Assembly (NCBI RefSeq): GCF_025685625.1
Contig: NZ_JAGSYI010000002.1
Coordinates: 1,426,001 to 1,490,000, forward strand
Reading direction: 5' to 3'
Length of the DNA stretch: 64,000 nt
DNA from: Acidicapsa acidisoli
GTDB lineage: Bacteria; Acidobacteriota; Terriglobia; Terriglobales; Acidobacteriaceae
Shown piece by piece: positions 26,376-35,280 of this stretch. Under the pieces are notes generated by a model that was not told where the DNA came from, made no database searches, and saw only the letters and a program-made list of their open reading frames with translations. Each line of letters begins with the position of its first letter. Position 1 is the stretch's first letter. The position numbers and the translations under genes are program-made.

Positions 26376-27113
26376 CTCATGAACCGGCTGTGTTTCGAGC
26401 CGCCGGTATCTTGGCCGGCTCTTCAGATACTCAGCGTTTGCCAGCATCTCCTCGCGCCGCACATAGGCGCAGGCAAACGGTGAGGACCGGTTGTAGATCA
26501 TCAGGACGTCTGCGATATGTTTCGCTCGCCGGGTGCCGCTCATCTCAAGCATGGGCAGCATTGCCGCCTGATCTTCAGTGACACGGAAGTAGTTGCCGGT
26601 TGCGTCGCGAAAATCGCGATCGTCGATGTGATCCCAGAGCCAACGTTTCCATGTGCGAACCGCGGTCCCCAGCCAATCGTGAGTGCGGAAGTCGATCGTT
26701 CCATCGGGATAAGCTGGCCACCTGCCGGGCATCATGGCATGATCCGAGATCCAACTACCGTAGGTCATCCAACAGCCGAAAGTGCGATAGGTGCCCCGGA
26801 TGATCTTCAGGCTGTCCTCGGTGGCGAACCAGTCATCGCCATCGAGAACGATGAGGATATCTTCAGGATCGTCTCCGCTGCGCTGTACACCCTGAATCAG
26901 ATTGACCATGCTGAACTGCTGCGTGGCGTTGACATGGATGTGAATACGGGAATCTGATTCGCGCGTTTCGTATGCGCGCTCCGCCGTGCGGTCTCCGCAG
27001 GGGTCGATGGTCACATAAGCTTCCCAGTCCGTGCATGACTGGGAGCGAATCGATGCGAGGCATTTGCCGATGTACAGCTCGGCGGGTCCGCAGTTGACGA
27101 TGATCTTCATCAT
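26334..27113 (-). CDS. Glycosyltransferase family 2
   Basis: A 259-residue GT-A fold glycosyltransferase. The N-terminal nucleotide-binding part starts KIIVNCGPAELYIGKCLASI, the DXD-type motif is LIVLDGDDWFA near residue 90, and the C-terminal region has VTEDQAAMLPMLEMSG, where ED is the likely catalytic acid pair. It is a close paralogue of the neighbouring gene (the W-x-T-Y-G-S-W and R-T-W-K-x-W-L-W-D segments are shared), so the pair arose by duplication. It follows its paralogue by 19 bases and is the last gene of the receptor, transporter and glycosyltransferase run. There are two adjacent ATG codons at the start. Confidence 0.87.
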   Translation of the reverse strand: MMKIIVNCGPAELYIGKCLASIRSQSCTDWEAYVTIDPCGDRTAERAYETRESDSRIHIHVNATQQFSMVNLIQGVQRSGDDPEDILIVLDGDDWFATEDSLKIIRGTYRTFGCWMTYGSWISDHAMMPGRWPAYPDGTIDFRTHDWLGTAVRTWKRWLWDHIDDRDFRDATGNYFRVTEDQAAMLPMLEMSGTRRAKHIADVLMIYNRSSPFACAYVRREEMLANAEYLKSRPRYRRLETQPVHELAGESLTLPAVLS

Positions 27114-27132
27114 GGTTGCAATCCTGTCCGAA

Positions 27133-27906
27133 TTAATCCGCAGCGGCGTCCGCGGGCGCGGGTTTAGCGAGCAAGCGCATGTAGGGAGTCCGACGTTCGA
27201 TCAGCTCTCCGTTTCTCAAGCCTTCGCGGTTGAGCGACTCATCCTGTGCATATTGCGGCACTTTGTTGTATGTCATAATCGGAGCTGCGATGTGGCGCGC
27301 CTTTTGGGTTCCACACATTTCGAGCAGCGGAATCATGATCATCTGGTCCTCGGAGACGCGCACGTACTCGCCGGAGTCACTGCGCAGGTCCTCATCTTTC
27401 AGGCAGTCCCAAAGCCACTTCTTCCAGGTGCGCACAGCTGTGCCAAGAAAACGGTGATGACGGAAGTCGGTGGTCCCTTCGGGATAGGCAGGCCACAGGC
27501 CGTCATAGCCGCCAGTTAGCCTGGGGACGTTCGATCTCCAGCTACCATAGGTTACCCAGCAGTTGAATTTCTCGTAGGTTTCCGCGACGATGCAAAGCGC
27601 ATTGCGATCCGAAAACCAGTCATCTCCATCGAGACAGACGATGACGTCTTCTGGCTCGGGACGGCTGCGCTGAATGGCGTGAACCAGATTGTGCATGGAG
27701 TATTTGCGGGTCTGGTTGCGGCGAAGATGAAAGCGAGCATCGCCACGCGCGGCGCGGGCCGCGTGCGTATAGGTGTCGTCTCCGCAGGCATCCACGGTGA
27801 CCCACGCTTCCCAATCGGGATAACTCTGCTCGCGCACAGAGGTGATGCATTTTCCGACAAACTCGGCGCATGGCCCGCAGTTAATGTAGACCTTCAGCTT
27901 CGTCAT
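27133..27906 (-). CDS. Glycosyltransferase family 2, paralogue
   Basis: A 257-residue GT2 enzyme with the start KLKVYINCGPCAEFVGKCI, the DXD-type motif VCLDGDDWFS, WVTYGSW, RTWKKWLWD and VSEDQMIMIPLLEMCG. These features line up one by one with the next gene, so the two are tandem paralogues with probably different acceptors or sugars. The ATG follows directly on the stop codon of the CgeB-like gene, with an AAGG site inside the end of that gene. Cytoplasmic; no membrane segment. Acceptor unknown. Confidence 0.87.
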   Translation of the reverse strand: MTKLKVYINCGPCAEFVGKCITSVREQSYPDWEAWVTVDACGDDTYTHAARAARGDARFHLRRNQTRKYSMHNLVHAIQRSRPEPEDVIVCLDGDDWFSDRNALCIVAETYEKFNCWVTYGSWRSNVPRLTGGYDGLWPAYPEGTTDFRHHRFLGTAVRTWKKWLWDCLKDEDLRSDSGEYVRVSEDQMIMIPLLEMCGTQKARHIAAPIMTYNKVPQYAQDESLNREGLRNGELIERRTPYMRLLAKPAPADAAAD

Positions 27907-28953
27907 TCAAACCTTTTTTGTTTCCGCAGTTGAGGCAGATATATCATCGAGTTTTGTTGCATGCAAGCGGGACCGGCAATCGCTGGCTGTAGTGCCCCTG
28001 GACGCGAGGCTGTCGAGGAGTTGACTGCGATGCTGCGTGCAATGCGTGCTCAGGACAAGCGCCTGCCCGTTCCGGCGAATGCTATTCATTTCCTCCCGGT
28101 TTCTTTCGTCGAGAACGTATCGAATCTTGTCTTCGAGAGTTTCAAGCGTTGTGGCAATGTAATGGACGCCTTCTATAAAGCCAAGCTCGCGAAGAGGCTC
28201 CTCAACAACGGAGTCTGTTACGAGCAGCGCCCCCGTTGCAGGAATCTCAAAGTGCTTGGCCACGACATACCGGTAGATGGCAGCATCCGTGAATCCGGCG
28301 AGATACTGGTGGATTGTAGCCGCATAACCGGGTCCCACGCGCGGATCGTTTGCGTAGTCATAGTCCTCGAAATATCCAGGGTGCTCAAGCTGTTCGATTG
28401 CGTCCCATCCCTGTTCCATCAGTTGCTTCATGCGGGTTCGCAGCGGATACGGCGCTCCCACAAACCCGCTGAGTAGGATTTTGCCCTTTGGAGTTTCATT
28501 CAGAGGCAGCACAAAGTCGGACGACGCGGCGTGCGGAACCCAATGGACCTCTTTTTGACCACGGAGTTCCGGGTAGAAGTCATCAAAGACATATGCGTAG
28601 GGCGTGAGCACGCGGTCGCAGGACAGCAATGCCCGCAGGCGGTCCTCCCGCTCCGACTCCGCCCCCCACAGAAGATGCAGATCATCGATAAAGATATCCA
28701 TCCGGCAGCCCATTGCTTTCAGCGCCGGAGCGATCGCATTCACCAGCCCGTAGCTCTCCCAGAAAAGTACGTAATCGGGCAGAGCGCCGCATAACTCTAT
28801 GAGTTTGTCTTGAGGCGATTGGCTGCACTGTGTCAGAACCCATGGTTCTACATGCCGCCATCCATGGATGCCAATCAGGTCGCGCATCGTAAAGTGAAAT
28901 TCCCGGCTGACGTAGCGGCCAAGCTCGCGGATCCAGGAGACGAGCAGCTTCAT
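27907..28953 (-). CDS. CgeB-like glycosyltransferase (GT1-type C-terminal domain)
   Basis: A 348-residue protein. The second half matches glycosyltransferases of the CgeB type, with GKILLSGFVGAPYPLRTRM, a YLAGFTDAAIYRYVVAKHFE segment and IPATGALLVTDS, LGFIEGVHYIATT and a helical R-x-N-G-Q-A-L-V end. In such proteins the last domain binds a nucleotide sugar. The N-terminal half (DIFIDDLHLLWGAESEREDR) is the acceptor-side Rossmann domain. The ATG at 28953 has AAGGAGA six bases upstream, better than the frame-open start at 28974. It lies between the MFS gene and two GT2 genes and is tightly linked to the latter. CgeB itself acts in spore glycosylation; here the acceptor is unknown. Confidence 0.8.
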   Translation of the reverse strand: MKLLVSWIRELGRYVSREFHFTMRDLIGIHGWRHVEPWVLTQCSQSPQDKLIELCGALPDYVLFWESYGLVNAIAPALKAMGCRMDIFIDDLHLLWGAESEREDRLRALLSCDRVLTPYAYVFDDFYPELRGQKEVHWVPHAASSDFVLPLNETPKGKILLSGFVGAPYPLRTRMKQLMEQGWDAIEQLEHPGYFEDYDYANDPRVGPGYAATIHQYLAGFTDAAIYRYVVAKHFEIPATGALLVTDSVVEEPLRELGFIEGVHYIATTLETLEDKIRYVLDERNREEMNSIRRNGQALVLSTHCTQHRSQLLDSLASRGTTASDCRSRLHATKLDDISASTAETKKV

Positions 28954-29044
28954 GCACGCTCTCCTTGCCGCCAAAGAATCTGTTCAACTCGGTGCGGCTT
29001 CCCTACAGTAACGCGATGAATTAAAGGTAGGCAGAACAACGCGC

Positions 29045-30391
29045 TCATGCTACCTCCACCGGCAGCTCATCTCTGTGAGAGTCAGCGCATACAGTGGACC
29101 GCTTATCTGGCGCGAGAAACAATGCGGAGGCGCCAAGAATTCCCAGCCCACCATAAAAAATGATGGATCGCCGCGAAAGGTAAGCCAAAGCAAACGCTGC
29201 AACCAGCGGCGCTGAAAGGCGCGCGACGCCGTTGACCATAAATTGAGCGGCCATATAGCGCGAAGTGTTCCCGCCAGGACGTGCGAAAGAATGCACACCC
29301 GTAAAAAAGGAGATGACCATGCTGCCAAGAGTTGCGGGACCGCGCAGGCAACGAGCAAGGATAAGCATCGGCCAAGAGTACGGAGCGGCGGCCACGATGA
29401 CGGGGTCAAGCCCCCAGAGCAAGGCGACCAGCGAGAAGGAACGCCAGATGGATGTGCGTTCAAACCATGTGGAGAGAAAGCCTCCGCAGAAAAACGCCGC
29501 AATGCTGGGAATGATATGGATGAGCAGCGCGGTTTGCAGATATCCAAAGTGAAGATCACGTGCGAAGAATGCCGGGATAACGCCCTGATAAAATAAGTTG
29601 GAGAAGGAGTAGACGAAAATGCACAGCAGGTAGTAGAGGAACCATTTGTCACGCAAAGGGGAAAGAGCCGCTTGCAGTGGGGGAGTTTGCGGATCGTCGA
29701 CTGCGTCGGCTTCAGCACCGCTGCCATCGCCATGATCGGGCAACATGCGAAAGCAGAGGAATGCTGCCGCACATACGATTCCGCCGAAGCCGATCTCGAT
29801 ACGAATGAGAGTGCGTACCGACAAGACACTCGCCGTGGAAAGTAGGGCTGAGGACAAGAGCGTGGCGGCAAGAAATGCAACCGATCCGTACTGTCGCATA
29901 GTTCCCGAGACATGCGAACGGCAATTAACGGGATAGACGATGCGCATGATCGAGGGTACGGCAGGGCGCATGGCGAAATCGCAGATGGAGACGATACCCA
30001 GCATAAAGAGAAACCACCCTGCTGTCGGCATACATGCCATGACAATGGCCGCGACTGCGGCGGTGAATCCTGGCGCGAGGACAAACGGTTTCTTGGGCCG
30101 CCTCGCCATCACCGACCCCATCAGCACAGAGAGAAATAGTCCGCCCGACGCCATGGCGAGAGGCATCTGCAATTGAACGTCGGTCGCGTTCATCGATTCG
30201 ACGGCCATCACCGGCGCGTTGGCGGTGATGCCCTCGAAGACAGCATAGAGAATGGTGAATGCGAGATGAAAGCGGAGGGCCCGCCGCGAGCAGGGGGGTA
30301 AAGCCGGTGGAGTGAATCCAGCGACTAAACGCCTGGCAAGACTCGCGGACGAAGTCCTTGTTTGAGTATTCACACAGTTGCCGAAAGACAT
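29045..30391 (-). CDS. Major facilitator superfamily transporter
   Basis: A 448-residue inner-membrane protein with about twelve hydrophobic segments in two halves, divided by a charged loop (DGSGAEADAVDDPQTP) near residue 230. The N-half has FHLAFTILYAVFEGITANAP and the loop MARRPKKPFVLAPG, equivalent to the MFS signature between segments 2 and 3. The substrate cannot be read from the sequence. It starts 8 bases after the stop of the Oar-type receptor gene and precedes three glycosyltransferase genes, so it may export or import the compound handled by that cluster. No clear ribosome binding site is seen at the annotated ATG. Confidence 0.85.
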   Translation of the reverse strand: MSFGNCVNTQTRTSSASLARRLVAGFTPPALPPCSRRALRFHLAFTILYAVFEGITANAPVMAVESMNATDVQLQMPLAMASGGLFLSVLMGSVMARRPKKPFVLAPGFTAAVAAIVMACMPTAGWFLFMLGIVSICDFAMRPAVPSIMRIVYPVNCRSHVSGTMRQYGSVAFLAATLLSSALLSTASVLSVRTLIRIEIGFGGIVCAAAFLCFRMLPDHGDGSGAEADAVDDPQTPPLQAALSPLRDKWFLYYLLCIFVYSFSNLFYQGVIPAFFARDLHFGYLQTALLIHIIPSIAAFFCGGFLSTWFERTSIWRSFSLVALLWGLDPVIVAAAPYSWPMLILARCLRGPATLGSMVISFFTGVHSFARPGGNTSRYMAAQFMVNGVARLSAPLVAAFALAYLSRRSIIFYGGLGILGASALFLAPDKRSTVCADSHRDELPVEVA

Positions 30392-30399
30392 GCACGGAC

Positions 30400-33300
30400 T
30401 CAGAAATAGTACTTGAGGGCTAGAACAAGCCGCCGCGTCGGATTATCCGCAGTGTATTGTCCCAATTGATTATTGACCTGGTTCCCGGATGAGTCGAAGA
30501 CGGCATTGTTGGAAACCGTGGTGAATTGAGGATGGTTGAGAGTGTTGTACGACTCGAGACGAAACTGAATTCTTCGTGTTTCGCTGCCTCCGACGCCGAA
30601 GTTCTTGAATATCGAAGTATCGAAGTCCTCGATGCCCGGCCCGACAAACGGCGCCTTGGATGCATCGCCAATGCCATCCTCCGCCCTGATGGGCGGATGG
30701 ATGCACGATGTATTGAACGCGCGGGAGAACGACTTGTCGCCGTGTCCCAGATTCGGATTGCACGACAGGTCGACGCGGCTATCGACGCCGACACCATTGG
30801 CGCCGGTGATGTCGACGGGAGTAAGGAAGTTGTATGTGATGGCCGTGGGCTGGCCGCTGATGAAGGATGCAACGCCGGAAAGAGACCATCCATCAAGCGC
30901 CTCATGCACGAAGCCTCGCGCTCTCCTGCTCACAGAGGGAATGGGGTACACGTAGCTCAGTGAGAGGTTCTGTCTGGCGTCGAAGCCGGCAGGACCGTAA
31001 TCGCGCGCACGTACGTTCAGATTAGGATTGACAGCCGTCGTTGGGGTATCGGCAATGTCGAGCACCTTTGACCTTGTGTAGGCGACACTGAAAGTTACCT
31101 TGCCAGAGACGCGCTTGGTGACACTCACCTGCAGCGCATTGTAGTTGGAGTTGCTGTTGAACTCCATATTCTCGATGCTGGCGAAGCCGGTATATTTGCG
31201 CAGGAAATTGGGCGGCAGGAGAATGCCGTTGAGATAACTCGAAGGCAAAAAGTCCGTGCCGTATTGCGTGGCGTTCAGATCCTGAATCTGCATTCCGCGG
31301 CGCATGATATTGCCGATATACGCAACATCCACCAGTGTTCCAAACCCGGCATCCTGCTGGATTCCGAAGCTCCAATTGGCAACCTCCGTCGGTTTCCAGT
31401 TATGATTCATCCCGAATACGGTGTTCGGGCTCAGGCTAAGCGGCGAAGCGAGAAGACTGGCGATGGTGGTGTAGTACGTGGTGGGTGTATTGACCACGGG
31501 AGGCTGCGCGGCGAGTTGCGCAATCTCATCATCGGGAAAGCGGTCATAATACAGGCCCACTCCGGAGCGAACCGCGGTGCGGCCGTTGCCGAAGACGTCC
31601 CACGAGAAACCCAGGCGGGGAGCAACCTGGATGGGCGGCGTGTTCAAGATAGCAGATCCTGGGTTATATACAACCATGCCTTGATTCGGAGTACCGCCAT
31701 CGCTGGGCGAGAAGGTGCCGATCTTCACCGCAGGATACGTCTGGCCAGTCTCGGGATCGACGCCAATTTCTTTCCCGCTGGTGGAGTTGACAGCCGGCTC
31801 AATGAGGACTGGCTGGTCGGTGGAGTTGTAGACCTTTGGATCGAAGGCGGAGTACTGGACCTTCGCGTTATAGCTTGGCAAAAGGAAATAGAAGCGGATA
31901 CCGGCATCGATCGTTAGCCGCGATGTGGCTCGCCAATTGTCCTGCGCATACCACTCGACGCGCCTGTCTCGCACGTGCCCGCCTGGATGACCTGTGGATT
32001 CGGTATAGCTGTCGGTATTGCCCAGAACCGCGTTGGCGAAGGTGTAGCCGCTATCCAGGGGATTGTTAGCGTCAGTGTTGAACGAAAACGTGCCATTGAA
32101 CGACGTGCTGTTCGACTCGTTTACGGCCGAATATTCGATGTATGCGCCGAATTTCATGTTGTGCACGCCGTGCGTCCACGAGAAGTTGTCCATCCAGACC
32201 CACACATTGTTCCGCCCAAAGTAAGGAAAGCGGGGGTCGATGAAGAGCTCGGGCGCATTGGGAATGCCGCTGAAGGTTGCGTTGGGCACGACGTCATCGG
32301 GGTTCGAGGCCGGAAAAAATTGAGGGATATTTACAGGAAGGTTGGATCGCTGATTCGCCAGGAGCCCGGCACTTGTTGCAGGACCTTCGGTCTGCACGCC
32401 ACGGTTGGCGCCAAAGGTCACTTCGTTCACCTTGTTCTCGCTGAAGAGATGGATGAGCGTGCCAACGATGCCTTGGCACGGGATTTGATAATTGATCGGG
32501 AGTTGAGGCCAACTCGGCGAGGCGAGCACAAAACCAAAGCTTCCAAGCGTGGACTGATAGTCCCTGATTCCCCGAACGTAAGCGAAGGTTTTTGGGGAGA
32601 TATTCCAGTCGACGCGTAAGATCATATCGCGATGAGGCTCACCCAACTGCGCCTGAAAGACATCGTTGTAGCTGTGCGTCGGATCGAAGGGGCCGGGGGT
32701 GGGAAAGAGATTGAGGAGTTCCTGTCCCTGAGCGCTGATGCGCCCGGCGGGGATTTTATTTCCTGGAAAAGGTTGGCCCGTGAGCGGGTCCTTGACCACT
32801 ATCAGCTGGCCATTCTGACCATAGGATTGCGAGAAGTCACCCGTGCGCTCGAGCTGAGTCGGAAAAGTCTGGTAAGAAACACTGGTTGGGACGGTACGGG
32901 CAAGGATGTCCTGAGACCAGAAGAAGAAAAGCTTGTCGCGTCCCCGGTTGAATTTTGTGCCGGGAAAAATCACCGGACCGCCAATCAGGTAACCGGGATT
33001 GTTATAGCGGTACCTGGAGCGAGGCAGACCTTCACGATTTGCAAAGTAATCATTTGCGTTCAGGTCTTCGTTGCGGAAGTAGTAATACGCGCCGCCATGA
33101 AACTCGCGTGTTCCATTTTTTGTAACTGTGTTGATTGTTCCACCAACGCTCCGGCCGTATTCCGCCTGGTAGTTGGTGAGAAGGATTTTGGTCTCGGCCA
33201 CTGCCTCTGTACTGGCCTCAAGAAATGGGCCGGTGCCTCCACCCAGAGACAAAGTAGAAATTCCATCGAGGTTCAGATTCAACGATCCCTGCCGGTTGCC

Positions 33301-33903
33301 GTTGATAAAAAGGCCAATCAGAGCACGATTTCCCGGGGCTTCGCGAGTTGGATTGGCAGTGTCCAGGACGCCGGGAAGAAGGTGCAGCAGGCCGAGATAG
33401 TCTCGTCCTTTAAGAGACAACTGTTGAAGTTGAACGGTGTCAATTAGTCCGGAACGATCGGAGCTTTCAGTTTCTACCGGGGCTTCATTGGCTCCGACAA
33501 CGATGGTTTCCGAGATCGCGCCGACCTCGAGGGTGACTGAGTGAATAACAAGATGTTCTCCGGACGAAAGTGCGAGATCGTTTTGCTCAAAGATATTGAA
33601 ACCCGCGTGCTCGACCTTCAGGCTATAGTTACCCGGGAGGACATCGAGGAATAAGAACTCACCGGCGTTATCGCTTTTAATTTTAAGAGTCTGTCCAGTA
33701 TCGACTCGAATGAGAGTTATGTCGGCACCGCCGATCATCTGCGCGCTGGAATCCTGAATCTTGCCCGAAATCTCGCCGGTCAATCCCTGTCCGTTCGCGG
33801 TGGCAGCCGGCCATAGGCTGGCGCATACGACAAAAACTCCCAGCATGACTCGCATATTGCGGAGCAGACTTCTCCCTATCGCGATACAACTCATGCGCAA
33901 CAC
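30400..33903 (-). CDS. Oar-type TonB-dependent outer-membrane receptor with carboxypeptidase-regulatory domain
   Basis: About 1167 residues. A signal peptide (cleavage near TANGQ) is followed by a carboxypeptidase-regulatory-like domain (GEISGKIQDSSAQMIGGADI to VLPGNYSLKVEHAGF), a plug with LHLLPGVLDT and GLFINGNRQGSLNLNLDG, and a long beta-barrel ending in LVLALKYYF, with the terminal aromatic residue of outer-membrane proteins. This layout is characteristic of the expanded acidobacterial receptor family. AAGGAGG lies two bases before the GTG, five before a TTG and eleven before an ATG in the same frame, so the start may be any of the three. It leads the MFS and glycosyltransferase genes downstream. 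The ligand is unknown; large glycans or glycopeptides are usual guesses for such receptors. Confidence 0.9.
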   Translation of the reverse strand: MLRMSCIAIGRSLLRNMRVMLGVFVVCASLWPAATANGQGLTGEISGKIQDSSAQMIGGADITLIRVDTGQTLKIKSDNAGEFLFLDVLPGNYSLKVEHAGFNIFEQNDLALSSGEHLVIHSVTLEVGAISETIVVGANEAPVETESSDRSGLIDTVQLQQLSLKGRDYLGLLHLLPGVLDTANPTREAPGNRALIGLFINGNRQGSLNLNLDGISTLSLGGGTGPFLEASTEAVAETKILLTNYQAEYGRSVGGTINTVTKNGTREFHGGAYYYFRNEDLNANDYFANREGLPRSRYRYNNPGYLIGGPVIFPGTKFNRGRDKLFFFWSQDILARTVPTSVSYQTFPTQLERTGDFSQSYGQNGQLIVVKDPLTGQPFPGNKIPAGRISAQGQELLNLFPTPGPFDPTHSYNDVFQAQLGEPHRDMILRVDWNISPKTFAYVRGIRDYQSTLGSFGFVLASPSWPQLPINYQIPCQGIVGTLIHLFSENKVNEVTFGANRGVQTEGPATSAGLLANQRSNLPVNIPQFFPASNPDDVVPNATFSGIPNAPELFIDPRFPYFGRNNVWVWMDNFSWTHGVHNMKFGAYIEYSAVNESNSTSFNGTFSFNTDANNPLDSGYTFANAVLGNTDSYTESTGHPGGHVRDRRVEWYAQDNWRATSRLTIDAGIRFYFLLPSYNAKVQYSAFDPKVYNSTDQPVLIEPAVNSTSGKEIGVDPETGQTYPAVKIGTFSPSDGGTPNQGMVVYNPGSAILNTPPIQVAPRLGFSWDVFGNGRTAVRSGVGLYYDRFPDDEIAQLAAQPPVVNTPTTYYTTIASLLASPLSLSPNTVFGMNHNWKPTEVANWSFGIQQDAGFGTLVDVAYIGNIMRRGMQIQDLNATQYGTDFLPSSYLNGILLPPNFLRKYTGFASIENMEFNSNSNYNALQVSVTKRVSGKVTFSVAYTRSKVLDIADTPTTAVNPNLNVRARDYGPAGFDARQNLSLSYVYPIPSVSRRARGFVHEALDGWSLSGVASFISGQPTAITYNFLTPVDITGANGVGVDSRVDLSCNPNLGHGDKSFSRAFNTSCIHPPIRAEDGIGDASKAPFVGPGIEDFDTSIFKNFGVGGSETRRIQFRLESYNTLNHPQFTTVSNNAVFDSSGNQVNNQLGQYTADNPTRRLVLALKYYF

Positions 33904-34206
33904 GACCTCCTTTTTATGTAACTAGCAACAAAATGTAGCACTCGTCTAAGACAGGGAATCGCTAAGCCGCCCCATCCGCCCAGTAGCAAGATCGAATGAT
34001 GAAAACATTCGTTACCGTGGAGTTATGCCCGATCTTTAGAGAGGAAGCGGGTTTAGGCCGCATTATGCGGGTGATTTTTCAACGAATGTGGATCGATGAA
34101 TTATAAGCATCTCTAACAGGAAAAAGCGAAGAAAAACATTACACGGGAAATTACGAAAGTTTGCTCGAATGCAGACCGAATGTCACTCTAGAGCGAGACT
34201 CAAGAA
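33904..34206. other. Upstream region of the Oar-type receptor gene
   Basis: No gene is seen here. A perfect TATAAT on the minus strand (34100-34105) is the best -10 candidate for the receptor gene, but no good -35 hexamer stands before it, so an activator or another sigma factor may be needed. The leader would be nearly 200 bases long. Confidence 0.35.
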
Positions 34207-34243
34207 CAATGCTATGCAGTCTGCTTGAGACTGCATAGCATTG
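34207..34243 (-). terminator. Perfect 16-bp inverted repeat after the ferritin-like gene
   Basis: Arms 34207-34222 and 34228-34243 are exact inverse complements with a five-base loop. The hairpin begins six bases beyond the stop codon of the ferritin-like gene, as expected of a terminator. On the minus strand it lacks a U-tract; on the plus strand it is followed by CCTTTTC, so it may act in either direction or protect mRNA ends. Confidence 0.6.
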
Positions 34244-34248
34244 CCTTT

Positions 34249-35280
34249 TCAGATTAGCGCCTTGTATTGGAAAGTTGGGCCGGCGAAGGTCCCTGCGTCA
34301 ACTTTGATGGAGGTGATGGCGCGAGCCTGTTCTTTCAAACTTTCCATTGTCCCGATCGCGCTGCGTAGAAGTTCAGGATGACCATTGAATACCTGATGCA
34401 GGCAGCGCAGCAGGTTCGTGTAGCTGGCATTGAAGGCGTCCACCGCAATCTGTGCGCCACTACCCGCAGGATATGGTTGTAGGCCCGGATTCGTCTCTAA
34501 TGGCTGCACTTGTCCTGGGTCGAAGACCACGGCCGCCCCGCCGTAGATATAACGTTGCTCCGGCGGGCTGTCAGGGGTCGCGCTGGGGTTCTTAATCAGC
34601 CGCCTGCCATGGACAATCTCGGCGAAGCGATAATAATGGGCGTAGTCGTCCTCGAGGTCGAGCGGCTCTAAATCTGTACCCTCGCCCTGCTCAACAATGA
34701 TTTTGATGGCGCGTCGCGCCTGATCAAGATTCGTGATGGCAAAGAGCTCTCTGCCAGGCCACCAGCCCGCAACAACCTGCCGTGAAACATCTCCAGTGAA
34801 GAAGGATTCCTGCAACTGACGGCTAATCTGGTCATAGAACATCCCAATCGTGATGGGCTGGTCTTTTTCCATGGCGAGCGCTTTGAACCGTAGAGGGGTT
34901 TCCGGTTCCTCGATACCCATGAATACGTTGCGCACATGCTCAATCGACATAGGTGCAAGCGAAACAATGAGGCCTGCATCGACGCCGCCGGGAAGCGGAC
35001 CGGGATACTTCGGTACAAATCCGGGGTGGTCAATGACAGGTGCGCCTCCGATCGCATTCAGCAAATTGCAGGCGATCGTCATATGCAGCATTTCCTCTAT
35101 CACCACCGATCGGATAATGGCTGCGAGCTCTTGATTTGCGCCAGGGCCGAGAGAGTAGAGCGTGTACAGGTAGACAGGAATGGTAGCGTGTTCCAGTTCC
35201 ACAGCGTGCTGCAGCGCCGCGCGTACTCCCTCGATGCTGCCGTCCAGCATTTGGAGCAGATCTTTCTTGAGCAGAATCAT
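34249..35280 (-). CDS. Ferritin-like protein related to the C-terminal half of VioB/RebD
   Basis: A 343-residue protein of the ferritin-like family found in the C-terminal half of iminophenylpyruvate-dimer synthases such as VioB. Metal-ligand helices are visible: ELEHATIPVYLYTLY (E30, H31) and VVIEEMLHMTIACNLLNAIG (E62, E63, H66). The later part has YYRFAEIVHGRRL and a helical C-terminus. The frame is open to 35475 inside the preceding gene, but the ATG at 35280 has AGGAGG four bases upstream and overlaps the previous stop as ATGA, so translation is coupled. Together with the preceding gene it reproduces the domain order of VioB as two proteins. No amino-acid oxidase partner is in the window, so the product is unknown. 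Confidence 0.8.
   Translation of the reverse strand: MILLKKDLLQMLDGSIEGVRAALQHAVELEHATIPVYLYTLYSLGPGANQELAAIIRSVVIEEMLHMTIACNLLNAIGGAPVIDHPGFVPKYPGPLPGGVDAGLIVSLAPMSIEHVRNVFMGIEEPETPLRFKALAMEKDQPITIGMFYDQISRQLQESFFTGDVSRQVVAGWWPGRELFAITNLDQARRAIKIIVEQGEGTDLEPLDLEDDYAHYYRFAEIVHGRRLIKNPSATPDSPPEQRYIYGGAAVVFDPGQVQPLETNPGLQPYPAGSGAQIAVDAFNASYTNLLRCLHQVFNGHPELLRSAIGTMESLKEQARAITSIKVDAGTFAGPTFQYKALI

Noticed and set aside
29050-30084. 344-codon open frame on the minus strand
   Set aside because: It is a shifted frame of the MFS transporter gene, rich in Ser/Arg/Pro with no membrane segments, while the other frame gives a clear 12-segment transporter.
32632-33447. 271-codon open frame on the plus strand
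   Set aside because: Antisense to the plug and early barrel of the Oar-type receptor; no family pattern.
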